NCBI GenBank assembly: GCA_041481485.1
Contig: JBGPBY010000312.1
Location: 1 to 8,609 of the forward strand
Length of the DNA stretch: 8,609 nucleotides
Direction: 5' to 3'
Source of the DNA: JBGPBY01 sp041481485
GTDB taxonomy: Bacteria > Acidobacteriota > Terriglobia > 20CM-2-55-15
A program made the translations under genes and the position numbers. The notes under the pieces are model-generated. The model did no database searches, was not told where the DNA came from, and saw only the letters and a program-made list of their open reading frames with translations. Shown one piece after another: positions 1 through 8,598 of this stretch; the stretch's first letter is position 1; the number at the start of each line of letters is the position of its first letter.

Positions 1-50
1 CGCGGTCATAGCCCGCGCCTGCAGTGCAAAATGTCTCTGTTGATCGGGGG

Positions 51-959
51 TCAGGCGGCGCGCGAAAGCATCTGCATCAAACCGTCGTCCATGGTGGAAT
101 ACCTCGGCCGCCATCCCAACTCCGCTTTCGCTTTGGCATTCGACAACGGCATGCGAAGCGAAGTCAGTCGCGCCATGTACGGAACGAGCAGTCGGAATAG
201 CCACGACGGTATTTGGCGCGGCGGGGCCGATCCGGTGTATTTGGCGATCGCTTCCACGATTTCCTTCATGCTCACTGCGCGGTCGTCAACGATATCGTAA
301 GCGCTGCCGGCAGGAGCGCGGTCGAGGGCCGCCACTGTGGCACTCACGGCATCGGCGACATGAATCAAAGGAAGCAATCCCATGTCGCCGTGAACCACGG
401 GCAATCGACGTCTTCGAACCATTTCGATCATTCGGACAGTGGATGGAGATTCGAATCCATAGAACATCCCATATCTCAGAATCACACCTTCGATCAGCCC
501 CTTCGCGGTTGCGTCCATCACCTGATTCTCCATCGAGTGAACGGCGGCCGCGGCTTCATCGCCTGGACGTGGCGAGGAATCATCGCGGCAGGACAGCAGG
601 GCAAACGATCCGGCAATGAATCGCCGCGCGCCGGCATGGATTGCGGCCTCCAGCAGATTCCGCGTGCCCTCGGTCCTTAAGAGATTGGTAGCCTGAAGGT
701 CCTTTCGGCTGCGCGGTCCTTCTTTGGGCAGCGCCGTCAGTTGATGAATGACGTGCGTTGGACGCGCGGTCTCCAGGGCCGCAATGAGCGATTCTCGATT
801 CAGCGCATTCGCGACAGCTGGAGTCGCGCCAAGTACCCGTAACTCGGCCTGCCTGTCTGCAGACCGCGTCATGGCCGTCACCTGATGCCCTGATGCAACG
901 AGAGCGCGCACGAGCGGAACGCCGATGGTGCCCGATCCACCCGCTACAAAAATGCTCAT
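51..959 (-). CDS. NAD(P)-binding epimerase/dehydratase-like protein (extended/atypical SDR)
   Basis: Predicted cytoplasmic Rossmann-fold protein of 302 residues, the usual size of the epimerase/dehydratase family. The N-terminus carries the dinucleotide-binding loop AGGSGTIG (residues 6-13). Further on are the family-typical ATPAVANALN segment (specificity loop after beta 3), THVIHQLTAL, and LRYGMFYG, the conserved stretch after the active site. The reading frame is open eight codons further up (to 983), but the ATG at 959 is preferred: it overlaps the stop of the upstream membrane gene as ATGA, and a GGGGG run lies just before it, so translational coupling is likely. The catalytic Tyr-xxx-Lys of SDRs is not evident: the region where it should fall reads DEAAAAVHSMENQ. 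It may therefore bind a nucleotide or act as an atypical SDR rather than a standard epimerase. Substrate unknown. Last gene of the left-hand minus-strand set visible here. Confidence 0.87.
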   Translation of the reverse strand: MSIFVAGGSGTIGVPLVRALVASGHQVTAMTRSADRQAELRVLGATPAVANALNRESLIAALETARPTHVIHQLTALPKEGPRSRKDLQATNLLRTEGTRNLLEAAIHAGARRFIAGSFALLSCRDDSSPRPGDEAAAAVHSMENQVMDATAKGLIEGVILRYGMFYGFESPSTVRMIEMVRRRRLPVVHGDMGLLPLIHVADAVSATVAALDRAPAGSAYDIVDDRAVSMKEIVEAIAKYTGSAPPRQIPSWLFRLLVPYMARLTSLRMPLSNAKAKAELGWRPRYSTMDDGLMQMLSRAA

Positions 960-1366
960 TGTTGCCCCCGCAATTTCAGCCACCGGATCGCCAAACCGGC
1001 GCCCAAAACTTCAGTAATCGCCAGCAGAACTGCTGTGGCCGCAAAGAGCGTCCGCCATCGCAAATCGACGTGTGCAATATGATCCGGACTGGCGACAATA
1101 AAATGATTCACAAATCCGAAAACGAATGCGGCAGCCATCGACGCTGCGATCAGCCAGGCACCTGCTCGCGGAGTACGACGAATCATGATGAGACCGATCA
1201 ACGGCCCCGCCAGGATGACTCCAAAAACGAACAGGTTTGCCGCGGGTGAAAGCGGTACATGGGCCTCGGCGTGTGCCAGTCCATGAACGGCTGTGACGGC
1301 AAAATGAATCATGACGATGGCGGCCACCCACTTCCCCATCGGATTTGCGGATCGGTGCATACCCAT
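956..1366 (-). CDS. Four-helix histidine-rich integral membrane protein, unknown function
   Basis: A 136-residue hydrophobic protein with four predicted membrane segments at about residues 12-33, 42-62, 68-92 and 105-127, with the last followed by a short basic tail (RWLKLRGQQ). The first helix and the loop after it are histidine-rich (H21, H28, H32, H36), and the third helix and following loop add H88, H96 and H99. This would suit metal or haem binding, but no known motif is met. I recognise the general type (small membrane proteins beside SDR genes) but no named family. Start is uncertain: a TTG at 1402 extends the frame by 12 codons, and ATG codons occur at 1366, 1360 and 1339. I chose 1366 because AAGG lies nine to twelve bases before it. 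The stop overlaps the start of the epimerase-like gene (ATGA), implying co-translation. Confidence 0.75.
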   Translation of the reverse strand: MGMHRSANPMGKWVAAIVMIHFAVTAVHGLAHAEAHVPLSPAANLFVFGVILAGPLIGLIMIRRTPRAGAWLIAASMAAAFVFGFVNHFIVASPDHIAHVDLRWRTLFAATAVLLAITEVLGAGLAIRWLKLRGQQ

Positions 1367-1421
1367 GTTCGGAAGCCTTGCGAGAGTGGCGATCTCCCGC
1401 AAGGCATGCTGTACTGCACCG

Positions 1422-1430
1422 ATTGTATCA
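1422..1430 (-). promoter_or_regulatory. Possible extended -10 element before the membrane protein gene
   Basis: On the minus strand the gap between the secreted-protein stop (1454) and the membrane gene contains TGATACAAT. This is a TG followed one base later by the good -10 hexamer TACAAT. No clear -35 box precedes it. A start of transcription near 1415 would leave a leader of about 50 bases before the ATG at 1366. It suggests the membrane and epimerase genes may have their own promoter besides any read-through. Confidence 0.3.
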
Positions 1431-1453
1431 GCGACGGGACGGGCTGCTGTGGT

Positions 1454-2101
1454 TCAGAATTTCTTCGGGAATTGCTTAATGATCCCGTCGGAAAGCGTGT
1501 CCGACATTTTCAGGATGTGGTCGTACACCGCGTCAAACGCCTTTACGTCTTCATCCCAATTGTGATTCAGCCGCGCCGTAACTTCTGTCTTGGTTGTCAT
1601 GAGATGCATTTTCATCATCTCCAGCAGCGTGGCCTTTGGCCAATTGGGATTGGCCTTGCTCAGGAACTCGGCGATGTCCTCGGCGTTGCGATCCCACTTC
1701 TGGTCGGCCTCCTGAAACTTCGCCTGATCATGAACTTTCGCCGCTTTCACGAGATCGACAGCAATCAGAATGTGTTCCTTCAGAAACGCCGTCAATTTGT
1801 CTCCAGCCGCTTTTCCGTAATACGTTGCGACTGCGTTTCCGATGTCTTCCTGGTTTTTCAGCAGGCGGGCCGCCGCGGCTGCCGCATCGGGTTGATCTGC
1901 GACGGCTGCAACAACGTAGTCCCGCGTCCAGAACACATGATCGGACCAGAGCTTTCGCATATCCCGCCTCAGCGTTTCCGAGGCAGTTATGTTACTGCTC
2001 AAAGTAGCCGGCTTCTCAGGGCCATGCCCATAGGTCTGTGCCTCTACCAGCTGGAATACGCCACTGACAAAGAGAAGCAATGCAATCGTTAGTGCCTTCA
2101 T
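1454..2101 (-). CDS. Secreted helical protein of unknown function
   Basis: A 215-residue protein with a clear signal peptide: MK, then a hydrophobic core (residues 3-19) and a plausible signal peptidase site after VEA (residue 21). The mature part is predicted mostly helical. It contains the recognisable stretches LRRDMRKLWSDHVFWTR, LLKNQEDIGNA, KLTAFLKEHILIAVDL, FLSKANPNW and ILKMSDTLSDGII, ending QFPKKF. I have seen this pattern in uncharacterised exported proteins of rhizobia and other soil bacteria, but no biochemical role is known to me. Conserved His and Trp in the LWxDHxxWTR stretch are the most likely functional residues. The start is well fixed: AAAGGAGG lies nine bases before the ATG at 2101. 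The frame is open far upstream, to 2464, with an alternative in-frame ATG at 2185 that has its own ribosome site. The gene lies between the sigma gene and the membrane gene and may be a target of the sigma factor. Confidence 0.82.
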   Translation of the reverse strand: MKALTIALLLFVSGVFQLVEAQTYGHGPEKPATLSSNITASETLRRDMRKLWSDHVFWTRDYVVAAVADQPDAAAAAARLLKNQEDIGNAVATYYGKAAGDKLTAFLKEHILIAVDLVKAAKVHDQAKFQEADQKWDRNAEDIAEFLSKANPNWPKATLLEMMKMHLMTTKTEVTARLNHNWDEDVKAFDAVYDHILKMSDTLSDGIIKQFPKKF

Positions 2102-2185
2102 GATGAGACACCTCCTTTCAACAAGCCCATATGTCAGGCGCAGGACCTGACGCAATGACTCCAGCTTTCTTATATTTGCAATCAT
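2102..2185 (-). pseudogene. Relic of the N-terminus of an upstream gene, in frame with the secreted protein
   Basis: An ATG at 2185 is preceded by AAAGGAGG (2195-2202) at the same nine-base spacing as the next gene. It opens 28 codons that run without a stop into the secreted protein. The peptide starts MIANIRKLESL and continues LRQVLRLTYGLV before turning into the ribosome site of the next gene (ERRCLI). LRxxLRLTYGLV resembles the start of small bacterial membrane proteins whose next residues are typically PIVAGxDKF; that comparison is from memory. I infer that a former upstream gene lost everything between codon 22 and the next ribosome site. Otherwise it is a leader peptide or an N-terminal extension that would place the signal sequence internally. 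Confidence 0.4.
2111..2118 (-). promoter_or_regulatory. Ribosome binding site of the secreted protein gene
   Basis: AAAGGAGG on the minus strand, nine bases before the ATG at 2101. It is an essentially perfect anti-16S match and decides the start inside a much longer open frame. Confidence 0.8.
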
Positions 2186-2194
2186 GAAACGAAT

Positions 2195-2202
2195 CCTCCT
2201 TT
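2195..2202 (-). promoter_or_regulatory. Second strong ribosome binding site
   Basis: AAAGGAGG on the minus strand, nine bases before the ATG at 2185 and 84 bases upstream of an identical site. It shows that translation probably does begin at 2185 as well as at 2101. Confidence 0.6.
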
Positions 2203-2215
2203 CGTATGCCACAAA

Positions 2216-2244
2216 TACAGAGTGCGGGAACCTGCGATTGGTTA
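2216..2244 (-). promoter_or_regulatory. Candidate ECF-type promoter for the secreted protein gene
   Basis: On the minus strand TAACC (2244-2240) and ACTCTGTA (2223-2216) are 16 bases apart. The same two words, 15 bases apart, occur before the sigma gene. AAC-containing -35 and TCTG-containing -10 boxes with this spacing are in the style of ECF sigma promoters (RpoE type). Transcription would begin around 2209, leaving room for the ribosome site at 2202-2195. This is inferred from two sites only. Confidence 0.35.
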
Positions 2245-2345
2245 CATCGTTGTTGGCGTTTTCGGCGGGGATGTTCTGGATAACGGCAGGGCGGTCTTTG
2301 ACCACCGAAAAGTGATCGCTGGCTATCTCAAAAGGGCAGGAACAG

Positions 2346-3044
2346 CTACTCCTTGTGATGGTATCTGGATTCCTCCGACTGCGTTCTCGCGAGAACTCGA
2401 AAAACAATGCGGTCGCAACGATCGCCCAGAAACTGGAAGGCCATCTCCCGGCTGGCTCCGGCAAGCGAATACAGTACCTGCTGGAGAGCCGTGCGTGCGC
2501 GATGGAGTCGAATCTTGACGTTTTCTTCGCTGATTTCCAGGCATTCCGCGGTTTCTGCGGTGCTCATGCCTTCAATTTCCCGCAGCATGAACACGGACCG
2601 GTATTCATCGGACAATGAATCAAACGCTTTTTCGAGCAACATTTTCAGTTCCCCGTCATACGTTTGCTGTTCCGGATTGCGCCCGTCGGATTTCACTTCC
2701 ATACCGCGAACCTCCAATACCGAAATGCTGTCGACTTTCTGATGATCGATGCGCCGCAAACGGGCATACGCCTCATAAATCGCGATTTTTGTCAGCCACG
2801 TTGAAAATCGCGCCCGGCCTTCGTATTGGTTCAGGTGGGAAAACGCACGGAGATAGGCATCCTGAATGATGTCCTCGGCTTCCGCATCATTCGTGACAAT
2901 CGAGCGCGTCACGCGAAACAGCCGCTGGTTGTAGCGGCGCATCAGAATCTCAAACAAAGCAGACTCACCCGCGATTACTCTTCTGACGACTTCCTCATCA
3001 CCGATTTGCACTTTCGTGACGTCGGCGCCGATTGCATCACCCAT
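2346..3044 (-). CDS. ECF-subfamily RNA polymerase sigma-70 factor
   Basis: A 232-residue alternative sigma factor that would direct core RNA polymerase to a small set of promoters. Region 2 spans about residues 30-98, including the core-binding and -10-melting part (DAEAEDIIQDAYLRAFSHL, then FSTWLTKIAIYEAYARLRR). Region 4 spans about 136-190, with the helix-turn-helix MSTAETAECLEISEENVKIRLHRAR. Region 3 and the N-terminal region 1 are absent, as in ECF factors. A C-terminal tail of about 40 residues (FLGDRCDRIV) goes beyond region 4; similar Cys-containing tails occur in some ECF groups and may sense a signal. The ATG at 3044 is chosen over the upstream in-frame codon at 3074 because GGAGG lies nine bases before it. 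No anti-sigma gene is next door, so control may be transcriptional or through the tail. The downstream minus-strand genes are the natural candidate regulon. Confidence 0.93.
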   Translation of the reverse strand: MGDAIGADVTKVQIGDEEVVRRVIAGESALFEILMRRYNQRLFRVTRSIVTNDAEAEDIIQDAYLRAFSHLNQYEGRARFSTWLTKIAIYEAYARLRRIDHQKVDSISVLEVRGMEVKSDGRNPEQQTYDGELKMLLEKAFDSLSDEYRSVFMLREIEGMSTAETAECLEISEENVKIRLHRARTALQQVLYSLAGASREMAFQFLGDRCDRIVFRVLARTQSEESRYHHKE

Positions 3045-3053
3045 GGTAAGCAG

Positions 3054-3058
3054 CCTCC
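3054..3058 (-). promoter_or_regulatory. Ribosome binding site of the sigma gene
   Basis: GGAGG on the minus strand, nine bases before the ATG at 3044. It decides between this start and the codon at 3074. Confidence 0.7.
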
Positions 3059-3061
3059 GCG

Positions 3062-3089
3062 TACAGAGTCTCAAGACACAATTAGGTTA
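3062..3089 (-). promoter_or_regulatory. Weak candidate autoregulatory ECF promoter
   Basis: TAACC (3089-3085) and ACTCTGTA (3069-3062) on the minus strand, 15 bases apart, repeat the words found before the secreted-protein gene. The expected transcription start (about 3055) would fall inside the ribosome site at 3058-3054, which weakens the call. Confidence 0.2.
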
Positions 3090-3109
3090 TGTAAGCGTTT
3101 CACCTTGTG

Positions 3110-3311
3110 AGTGACGGCGCGCGCGATGCCCCTTCTACAGAAAGTGCGCAACAAGATCAGGGCTTATGCTTCTTGAAACTTAGCTGGCGACACGGTTCGA
3201 ACGAAATCGGGAGAAGTCTGCATTTTCCAGCAGTAGTTTTCCTGGCAGTCAATCGAAGGCAACGTTTCGCGGACGTCAAATACACACACGATCGCGGCGA
3301 TATTGAGCTTA
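3110..3311 (+). other. Gene-free stretch between the sigma gene and the left att core
   Basis: About 200 bases with no reading frame that looks real on either strand. Open frames here run into the tRNA relic and end in its translated signature (PRGVNPGRF). There is no convincing terminator or repeat. It is the chromosomal flank left of the integrated element. Confidence 0.5.
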
Positions 3312-3367
3312 TGCCGGAGAAGGGACTTGAACCCCCACGGGGAGTGAACCCCGGCAGATTTTGAGTC
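3312..3367 (-). repeat. Left att core: 3' half of tRNA-Leu(CAA)
   Basis: Read on the minus strand this begins GACTCAAAATCTGC (anticodon loop with CAA plus the 3' anticodon stem). It continues with a class II variable arm (CGGGG TTCACT CCCCG), a T arm (GGGGG TTCAAGT CCCTT) and the acceptor strand CTCCGGC plus A. The 5' half of the tRNA is missing: bases upstream of the loop do not pair, and no D arm or 5' acceptor strand follows. The T stem carries two changes relative to the right copy that weaken it to G-T pairs. Integrases commonly use exactly this part of tRNA genes, so I read it as an attachment-site core left by integration. Confidence 0.8.
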
Positions 3368-3525
3368 GTCAATGCAAAACCAGTGAAACGTGACGAAACA
3401 TTAAGTTAACAAACAACTTCCCGGAACAGCAAACCGATACGACTATACGAAAGATTACGATAGATTGAGCGGCCGACCGGGCGACAAACGGGCGACAGGA
3501 AACAAGACTTCGGAGCCTTTCCTGG
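3368..3525 (+). repeat. Conserved element end next to the left core
   Basis: About 160 bases that recur beside the right core (8054-8210), with scattered substitutions and small indels. Shared words include CCCGGAACAGC, AAGATTACGATAG and CGACCGGGCGACAA. There is no reading frame with coding character. The strong conservation of a non-coding end next to an att core fits integrase or excisionase binding sites. Confidence 0.65.
3479..3499 (+). repeat. 21-bp repeat, copy 1 (possible arm-type site)
   Basis: Two GGGCGACA words eleven bases apart (GGGCGACA, AAC, GGGCGACAGG), starting 112 bases after the left core. An identical 21-mer lies at 7929-7949 and a three-mismatch copy at 8164-8184. Short tandem words flanking an att core resemble tyrosine-integrase arm sites; this is an inference. 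Confidence 0.5.
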
Positions 3526-3597
3526 CATCAAAAGTCCCCCTGCCGGATGCTCACACCAATGTTCGCCTTTGGCTCGTCTTTGATCAACCAGTTTCAC

Positions 3598-4655
3598 ATG
3601 TCTACGCAACTTTTCTCAAAATTCAAACGTCCTGAGCAGCCGCGCAGAGGAATCGTCTCTGAGCGGGACTTGGACATCATCGAAGCCATTTTGCGGTATC
3701 GCTTCTCGCCGGCGTCGCAGCTGACACGCCTGGTCGGCGGCAATGAAGACGTGACGTTCCGGCGTCTACGCATTCTCTGGGAAAAGGGATTAGTTAATCG
3801 TTGGGCGTTTCCCGGGATTCGTACTCATAGTGAGTTTCATTACTATCTCGACAATCGTGAGGCATTGGATCTCTTGGTGGCGCACTGCCGTCTTAATGAG
3901 ACGCTCCCGCAGATGCTGGAAGAGATCCGCTATAACCGTGAGAAGGATTACGCCGCAGCTGCACTGCGTGGCCAACACATGCAACTTGGTTTCCTGCAAC
4001 ACAGCCTGATGATTTCCCGCATGCACTTCATGCTGGAGATGGCAGGTCGACAATCCAACGGGCAGGTGGTACTGGAAGGTTGGCGCCAAGGGGCCGAGCT
4101 TCGCGGTCCGAAAGTGAATGTGCCCGAGATCAAGTCTCGGCGTATCGAAGGAGGCAGTAATTATGTATGGGAAGAGCAGTCCAAGACACAGAAATTTCCG
4201 GTTGAACCGGACGCGCTATTCAGTTTGCGTTTCCTGGCCAGAAGTACCGAACCCCAGGTTTCTCATTTCTGTTATGAAGCGGACCGCGGTTCCATGCCAA
4301 TGTCGGACATGCGGACAAAACTGAGAGCGTACCGTCATTCATCAAACAGCAAATGCACGTCGACTCGTTTGGCGTGCATCCAATCCGAGCCGTGCTCATT
4401 GAGACTACGGACGAATCACGCGCCAGAAAACTTATGGATCTCGCGCAGGAGACTGTCGTTATGGGCAACAGCAAACGGTCGGGACTCTTTTGGTTCGCAA
4501 TTTCTCCGTTGTTCACCGGAATAGTGAAGGCGGCCGATGGCGGGAAGGATCTCGCGATTTATCAGAACCGGCCGGAAATCATTCTCGATTCGATTTGGGT
4601 GTTACCGGATTTTACGATGCACAGTATGAGCGATTCTGAGAACTCAATCCATTGA
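3598..4655 (+). pseudogene. Replication-relaxation family protein, broken by one frameshift
   Basis: Two overlapping frames together make one protein of about 350 residues. The first part (3598 to about 4338) begins FKRPEQPRRG and carries a winged-helix-like region SERDLDIIEAILRYRF...RRLRILWEKGLVNRW. It then has RTHSEFHYYLDNREALDLL and QHSLMISRMHFML, and runs to FCYEADRGSMPMSDMRTKLRAYRH. At 4336-4340 the read CATTC should be CATTTC: one T is missing. The protein then continues in the next frame as FIKQQMHVDSFGVHPIRAVLIETTDESRARKLM, ending at the stop at 4655. The layout matches replication-relaxation (PF13814-type) proteins of plasmids and integrative elements, which are thought to act in replication or mobilisation. 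The start is uncertain: ATG at 3598 suits the family; one at 3547 adds 17 residues; neither has a ribosome site. The frameshift could be a sequencing error, since only one lesion is seen. A fragment of a second copy lies at 8205-8334. Confidence 0.75.
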
Positions 4656-4675
4656 ATCGTCTTTGCGGAATGTGA

Positions 4676-4715
4676 GTCGCCATATTCCCGAAAAGCACTT
4701 TTCCGTATAGGCGAC
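4676..4715. repeat. Long imperfect hairpin after the replication-relaxation gene
   Basis: Outer arms GTCGCC and GGCGAC, extended by ATA/TAT with one bulged base, enclose an internal mismatch and an inner stem CGAAAAG/CTTTTC. It sits 20 bases after the pseudogene stop. The T run is inside the stem rather than after it, so it is not a standard intrinsic terminator. It may be a bidirectional terminator, a binding palindrome or a replication signal of the element. Confidence 0.5.
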
Positions 4716-4724
4716 AATACATCA

Positions 4725-4862
4725 ATGGAAGACGATGAGGATCCCTGGTATAGGAGGCATCATTCAAGTTCCCCATCTTCCGCGTCGCAGGACAATTATT
4801 ATCCGGCCAGTCTCAGAGAAGATGAAGTTCGAGGAGAAACCAACACAGAAATAGACGATTGA
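4725..4862 (+). CDS. Small acidic hypothetical ORF, doubtful
   Basis: Forty-five codons beginning MEDDEDPWYRRHH and ending NTEIDD. It is acidic, rich in Ser, Asp, Glu and His, with no hydrophobic segment. It lies between the hairpin and the kinase gene, on the element strand. The only ribosome-site hint is TAGG some 13 bases upstream. It could be a small element gene, or the intact start of a larger element gene lost when the kinase DNA was joined. I recognise no family. Confidence 0.28.
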   Translation: MEDDEDPWYRRHHSSSPSSASQDNYYPASLREDEVRGETNTEIDD

Positions 4863-4906
4863 GTCGCCTGATGCTTGTGTCTCCCAAATCCGCGTCGAAT
4901 GTGGTG

Positions 4907-4912
4907 TACCAT
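4907..4912 (+). promoter_or_regulatory. Possible -10 box giving a near-leaderless kinase mRNA
   Basis: TACCAT preceded by TG lies 15 bases before the kinase ATG, and no Shine-Dalgarno sequence is present between them. No convincing -35 box is seen at normal spacing. If used, the transcript would start a few bases before the ATG. Confidence 0.25.
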
Positions 4913-4926
4913 TTCGCGGTATTTAC

Positions 4927-7737
<2,811 letters not shown>

Positions 7738-7997
7738 TAGGGGCTGTACGACCGTCGCAGTTACAGATGGCGTGAGTGATCGTCTGGTCAGAATAGCTTC
7801 TGAACCAAGTCGTCCTTTGAGATCTTTTGGTGTGCAGCGATAACGTTCGATCGAGACCACGATGTGCCAGCCGCAATTTGCGACGGACACGCGATTCGTT
7901 TGATTATGAAGGCGTTGTGCCAGGTCGCGGGCGACAAACGGGCGACAGGGGCCCATTTCTCCATAAAAGCAAAATAGGATTTCCCCGTATGTTGTAG
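7738..7997 (+). other. Gene-free stretch between the kinase and the right att core
   Basis: About 260 bases without a credible gene. Minus-strand frames are open here, but they run through the tRNA relic and have no recognisable family. No clear terminator follows the kinase. The only structure seen is the 21-bp repeat at 7929-7949. Confidence 0.5.
7929..7949 (+). repeat. 21-bp repeat, copy 2 (left side of the right core)
   Basis: Identical over 21 bases to 3479-3499, and about 50 bases left of the right att core. The surrounding sequence does not match, so it is a short independent copy rather than part of the longer duplicated end. Confidence 0.5.
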
Positions 7998-8053
7998 TGC
8001 CGGAGGGGGGACTTGAACCCCCACGGGGAGTGAACCCCGGCAGATTTTGAGTC
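7998..8053 (-). repeat. Right att core: 3' half of tRNA-Leu(CAA)
   Basis: Differs from the left core at only two of 56 bases, and those differences restore a perfect T stem (GGGGG TTCAAGT CCCCC). Minus-strand order is anticodon CAA, 3' anticodon stem, long variable arm, T arm, acceptor strand CTCCGGC, A. No CCA is encoded. The bases that would form the 5' anticodon stem are wrong and no 5' half follows, so this too is a relic and not a working tRNA gene. Confidence 0.82.
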
Positions 8054-8210
8054 CTGTCCGTAAAACAGGTGAATTGTAGCGAAACGTTTAGTAAATAAAC
8101 AATTTCCCGGAACAGCACCCCTACCGAAAAAGTGAAAGATTACGATAGTTTGAGCCCCCGACCGGGCGACAAGCGGGAGACGGGGAACGAAGCCTTCGCG
8201 CCGTTTCGGA
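8054..8210 (+). repeat. Conserved element end next to the right core
   Basis: Second copy of the non-coding end at 3368-3525, in the same orientation and at the same distance from its core. It carries a small extra inverted repeat, CCTGT/ACAGG, right beside the core, absent from the left copy. Similarity fades near 8205-8210, where replication-relaxation sequence begins. Confidence 0.65.
8164..8184 (+). repeat. 21-bp repeat, copy 3 (diverged)
   Basis: Matches 3479-3499 at 18 of 21 bases and lies at the same spacing after its core. Confidence 0.4.
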
Positions 8211-8334
8211 AGCGGTCGACGGCGGGAAGGATATCGCGATTTATCAGAAACGGCCGGAAATCATTCTCGATTCGATCTGGGTGTTACCGGATTTTACGAT
8301 GCACAGTTTGAGCGATCCTGGAAACTTCTACTGA
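8205..8334 (+). pseudogene. C-terminal remnant of a second replication-relaxation gene
   Basis: About 40 codons, AVDGGKDIAIYQKRPEII then LDSIWVLPDFTMHSL, ending in a stop at 8332-8334. They align almost base for base with the last codons of the gene ending at 4655; similarity continues past the stop to about 8357. Everything from the start of the gene to this point is missing, a loss of about 1.0 kb compared with the left copy. Confidence 0.75.
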
Positions 8335-8367
8335 TTCGTTTTGCGGAGCCAGAGTCACAGACCGGAG

Positions 8368-8598
8368 TTACACATTCGAGAGTTCCCGTGTGTGCGTGAT
8401 GTCGCGTCTGCCAACCGGCCGCAAGTGCGATGCCTCCAACGTCGCGACCGCAGCTGTGTGACCGTCGAGGGTGAGAAACTCTACCTCAAAAGCCTGGCCA
8501 TCTTTATAAACATGCACGACAGTGCCGACATCGCCAGGTTCGAGCCCTTCCTTTGGCAACGGTGCCGTCAGAACAGCTCGTTCGTGTTCCTTAATCAT
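8368..8598 (-). CDS. DUF4926-type small protein
   Basis: A 76-residue soluble protein beginning MIKEHERAVLTAPLPKEGL. It has the family-typical core EPGDVGTVVHVYKDG, followed by FEVEFLTLDGHT and ATLEASHLRPVG. This is a small beta-barrel-like (KOW/SH3-like) fold of about 65 residues, full length here with a short extra tail (RRDITHTRELSNV). The ATG at 8598 is preferred to the GTG one codon upstream, because GGAGAAAGG lies just before it. From memory, DUF4926 genes often follow a DUF6883-type gene and look like partners in a two-gene unit; the upstream gene would lie beyond 8609 and cannot be seen. Biochemical function unknown. Orientation is opposite to the element genes. Confidence 0.85.
   Translation of the reverse strand: MIKEHERAVLTAPLPKEGLEPGDVGTVVHVYKDGQAFEVEFLTLDGHTAAVATLEASHLRPVGRRDITHTRELSNV

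Noticed and set aside
1..50. Start of a further minus-strand gene at the ATG at 9-7
   Set aside because: Only three codons are visible and no ribosome site precedes it, so nothing can be supported.
1454..2464. Longer version of the secreted protein starting at 2464
   Set aside because: It would run through the end of the sigma gene, its extra sequence has no protein-like character, and two strong ribosome sites mark later starts.
3107..3364. Plus-strand open frame of 85 codons before the left core
   Set aside because: It ends in translated tRNA sequence (PRGVNPGRF) and has no coding character or ribosome site.
7998..8053. Functional tRNA-Leu gene
   Set aside because: Only the 3' half is present: no 5' acceptor strand, no D arm and no matching 5' anticodon stem on either copy.
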